A stretch of DNA of 64,000 nt from contig JAGRDS010000014.1 of the NCBI GenBank assembly GCA_020446945.1, positions 23,808 to 87,807 on the forward strand, written 5' to 3'. Shown here in pieces: positions 61,596-64,000 of the stretch (the stretch's first letter is position 1; every line of letters starts with the position of its first letter). The notes beneath the pieces were generated by a model that saw only the letters and a program-made list of their open reading frames with translations, searched no databases and was not told the DNA's origin. The stretch is from Parvularculaceae bacterium. GTDB lineage: Bacteria > Pseudomonadota > Alphaproteobacteria > Caulobacterales > Parvularculaceae. A program made the translations under genes and the position numbers.

Positions 61596-63572
61596 ATGCC
61601 ACGATTTACGCCCGAATTTCTCGACGAATTGCGCGCGCGCGTGCGCGTGTCGGATGTCGTCGGGCGCAGCGTGAAACTGCAAAAGCGCGGCAACGCCTTC
61701 TGGGGCCTTTCGCCCTTCAAGAAGGAAAAGACGCCGTCCTTCACCGTCGACGACAACCGCCAGTCCTATCATTGCTTTTCGACCGGCCAGCATGGCGACA
61801 TCATCAGGTTCCTGATGGAGACGAAGGGTCTTTCCTTTCCCGAGGCGGTCGAACAACTGGCCGCCGATGCGGGGATGGAGCTGCCCCGGTCCAGTCCCGA
61901 GGCCGCGCAGGAGGCGGAACGGCGAAAGGGATTGATCGAGGCGTGCGAGGCGGCGGCCGGGTATTTTCAATCCATGTTGCGGCGCGCGCCGGGCCGTCAG
62001 GCTGCGGACTATCTGGAGCGCCGGCGGGTCGGCGAAGCGCAGATTGAAAAATTCCGTATCGGGTTTGCGCCGGCCGAGCGCACGGCGCTCAGGGACTATC
62101 TAGTCAATAAGGGGTATACGGAACAAACGCTAATTGACGCCGGCCTCATAATCCGGCCGGACGACGGCGGCGCGGCCTATGACCGTTTTCGCAATCGCGT
62201 GATGTTTCCGATACTCGGCGCGCGCGATGCAGTTATCGCCTTCGGCGGGCGCGCGCTCGATGCGGATGCGCGCGCCAAATACCTGAACTCGCCGGAGACG
62301 AAACTCTTTCACAAGGGCGATGTACTTTATAATCACGCCGCCGCGCGCGAAGCCGCAGCGAAAGAGGGAAAGCCGCTCATCGTCTGCGAAGGGTATATGG
62401 ACGTTATCGCGCTCTGGGGCGCGGGGTTCAAAACCGGCGTTGCGCCGCTCGGCACGGCGCTCACCGAAAACCAGCTTGCGTTATTGTGGCGCCAGTCGGA
62501 CGAGCCCCTGCTTTGTTTCGACGGCGACAGCGCCGGGCTGTCCGCCGCCTATCGTTCGGTCGATCGCGCGCTGCCGCTGCTCAAGCCGGGGAAATCCCTG
62601 ACCTTCGCGCTGCTGCCCGAAGGGCGCGACCCGGACGATATCATCCGCATCGACGGCGCGGCCGGTTTCGCGCGGATCGCGGACGAGGCGCACGCGCTCG
62701 CCGATATTCTCTGGCGCCGCGAGTCGGAGCTTTCGCCGCTCGACACGCCGGAACGGCGCGCGGCGCTGCGCGCGCGCCTGCGCGATCTCATCAAGGGGAT
62801 CGCCGACAAGGATGTGCGCCAGGCCTATGGCGTCGAATTCGCCAACCGCCTGCGGGATTATTTCGCCCCGGTTCAAACGCGCGCGGCGGCCGGGCCGATA
62901 CCGCGCAGCTCGGCCGGCTTCGCGCGCCGGCGCAGGTTCGAGAGCGAATCAGAGCGGCTTTTTCACGAGGCGCGGCTCTCGCCGGGGCTCAAACAGAAGC
63001 AGACGGAGCTGAGCCCATTCCGCCGCGGCGGCACGCTCGTACTCGGCCTCGTCAACCATCCGGGCGTCATTTCCCTTCAGGAAGAGGCGGTTTTGAGCCT
63101 CCAGATCGAAAATCCGGACCTTGACGAGCTTTTATCCCATATTCTGGGCGCGCATCTCGCCGATCCGGCCCTTGACAGCGAAGGGCTCAAGGCTCATCTG
63201 CACCAGACGCCCGCGGCCAGGACATTGCAGCGCATTCTCACGGACGAGACGCTGATTATTCAAAGATTTCTAAGGCCGGGCGCTGAGTTGGACGACGCAA
63301 GCTGGGGCTGGAAGGACGCCCTGCGTCACCACCTGCTCGCCACATCGGCGACGCGGGAGGTGGCGGTTTCGGCTTCTCAGATGTCATCTGATGGAGAGGA
63401 GAGCTGGAAAGCGGCCGTCGTCGCGCGCGAGGAATTGCTGAATTCGGGCGCCGACCGGAACCGGCGCGATGAGGAAGGCGAAGCGAAATCGGCGGATGTT
63501 GAAAAGAGCCTCGAAAGCATGCGGGCGAGCGTTTCGCAAAAGCACCGCGTGCGAAAACCCTTCAAGGATTAA
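61596..63572 (+). CDS. dnaG: DNA primase (zinc-ligand-poor DnaG)
   Basis: A 658-residue primase making RNA primers at replication forks. N-terminal domain: SDVVGRSVKLQKRG, then GLSPFKKEKTPSF and HCFSTGQHGDIIRFLMETKGLSFPEAVEQLA. The usual zinc ligands (C-P-F-H and C-F-x-C) read S39-PF-K42 and C60-FS-T63, so three of four are lost. The catalytic TOPRIM core follows (FPILGARDAVIAFGGRALDADARAKYLNS, VCEGYMDVIAL, DGDSAG), then the helicase-binding domain. ATG at 61596 is the family start. It is followed after 37 bases by rpoD. Confidence 0.96.
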   Translation: MPRFTPEFLDELRARVRVSDVVGRSVKLQKRGNAFWGLSPFKKEKTPSFTVDDNRQSYHCFSTGQHGDIIRFLMETKGLSFPEAVEQLAADAGMELPRSSPEAAQEAERRKGLIEACEAAAGYFQSMLRRAPGRQAADYLERRRVGEAQIEKFRIGFAPAERTALRDYLVNKGYTEQTLIDAGLIIRPDDGGAAYDRFRNRVMFPILGARDAVIAFGGRALDADARAKYLNSPETKLFHKGDVLYNHAAAREAAAKEGKPLIVCEGYMDVIALWGAGFKTGVAPLGTALTENQLALLWRQSDEPLLCFDGDSAGLSAAYRSVDRALPLLKPGKSLTFALLPEGRDPDDIIRIDGAAGFARIADEAHALADILWRRESELSPLDTPERRAALRARLRDLIKGIADKDVRQAYGVEFANRLRDYFAPVQTRAAAGPIPRSSAGFARRRRFESESERLFHEARLSPGLKQKQTELSPFRRGGTLVLGLVNHPGVISLQEEAVLSLQIENPDLDELLSHILGAHLADPALDSEGLKAHLHQTPAARTLQRILTDETLIIQRFLRPGAELDDASWGWKDALRHHLLATSATREVAVSASQMSSDGEESWKAAVVAREELLNSGADRNRRDEEGEAKSADVEKSLESMRASVSQKHRVRKPFKD

Positions 63573-63609
63573 CGGCGCGGCGGCGCCGAATTTAAAGAGC
63601 GAGCGGTAA

Positions 63610-64000
63610 ATGGCGAAAAAGGCCGAAAAGGAAGCGCCGGAATCCGAACAGTCGGACGGCCCGATCCTGGATCTCACGGATGCCGAGGTCAAAAAGCTGA
63701 TCAAGAGCGCGAAAGCGCGCGGCTATGTAACCTATGACGAATTGAACTCGATCCTTCCGTCGGCGGAGTTTTCCTCCGAGCAGATCGAGGACGTGATGGC
63801 CCAGCTCAGCGAAATGGGCATCAATGTCGTCGAGGATGACGACGAGGAAGAAAGCGAGGACGCAGCCGCTTCGGACGATAATGAGGAGGCGGAGGAAAGC
63901 CCGACCTCGCGGGCGGTCGCCAAAAAAGAAGAAAAGAGCGTCGCCACCGGAAACACATCGTCCTCCGCCGACCGGACGGACGATCCGGTGCGCATGTATC
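63610..64000 (+). CDS. rpoD: RNA polymerase sigma factor RpoD (5' part, runs off window)
   Basis: The first 130 codons of the main sigma factor. Sigma region 1.1 is visible: VKKLIKSAKARGYVTYDELNSILPSAEFSSEQIEDVMAQLSEMGINVVEDDDEE, then an acidic linker and the beginning of region 1.2 (DRTDDPVRMY). The gene follows dnaG after 37 bases, the classic macromolecular-synthesis order. The rest is beyond 64000, so full length cannot be judged. Confidence 0.97.
   Translation, partial: MAKKAEKEAPESEQSDGPILDLTDAEVKKLIKSAKARGYVTYDELNSILPSAEFSSEQIEDVMAQLSEMGINVVEDDDEEESEDAAASDDNEEAEESPTSRAVAKKEEKSVATGNTSSSADRTDDPVRMY

Overview
This is a gene-dense, GC-rich (by eye low-to-mid 60s percent) chromosomal window from an alphaproteobacterium. 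Lineage-specific markers are a DUF1013/TrcR regulator, a DUF1465/RcdA protein, an ispH-rnhA pair, the order carA - yqeY-like - dnaG - rpoD, and a DnaG without the usual zinc ligands. PEP-CTERM proteins, a NSS transporter and many signal-peptide enzymes suggest a free-living aquatic or marine heterotroph near Parvularculales/Hyphomonadales; that placement is inference. No prophage, insertion sequence, CRISPR array or integrase was seen.

Layout. 0-3 kb: trcR (cut by the window start), a quinone oxidoreductase, a DUF1192 protein, rcdA and rpmE. 3-16 kb: housekeeping genes, including a paraoxonase-like protein, thrC, an M16 peptidase, a RimJ-type acetyltransferase, a membrane EAL protein, YqgE, a peroxiredoxin, rnhA, ispH, a lipoprotein and argS. 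15-19 kb: the most distinctive locus, an MFS transporter and a TonB-dependent receptor behind a clear promoter and a complete FMN riboswitch. 19-31 kb: aguA, a secreted msrA, two tandem PEP-CTERM proteins, purB, a membrane helix-hairpin-helix protein, an OmpA-type protein, recJ, tRNA-Glu, a rlmB-GST-GFA-SDR operon and tRNA-Tyr. 30-45 kb: XdhC and a MocA-like cytidylyltransferase, a PLP enzyme with a NSS transporter, a CDGSH-cupin fusion, malate synthase G, a TauE permease, an AMACR-type CoA transferase, the two-subunit IorAB-type molybdenum hydroxylase, lpdA and a fatty-acid desaturase. 45-54 kb: an ABC exporter operon, a membrane AraC regulator, a CPBP protease, a DhlA-like haloalkane dehalogenase and an MBL hydrolase. 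54-64 kb: a sulfotransferase-like protein, efp, an ArsR-SRPBCC pair with its operator, an alginate-export-type porin, carA, a yqeY-like gene, dnaG and the start of rpoD.

How genes work together. The FMN riboswitch, receptor and MFS permease form a plausible two-membrane riboflavin (flavin) uptake operon. The aptamer is followed by a hairpin that ends in a U-run directly before the start codon and holds the Shine-Dalgarno sequence in its stem. XdhC and the MocA-like enzyme probably mature and load the molybdenum cofactor of the IorAB-type oxidoreductase about 8 kb away. TrcR and RcdA link the left edge to the alphaproteobacterial CtrA cell-cycle circuit. All functions are read from sequence motifs; no database search was possible.
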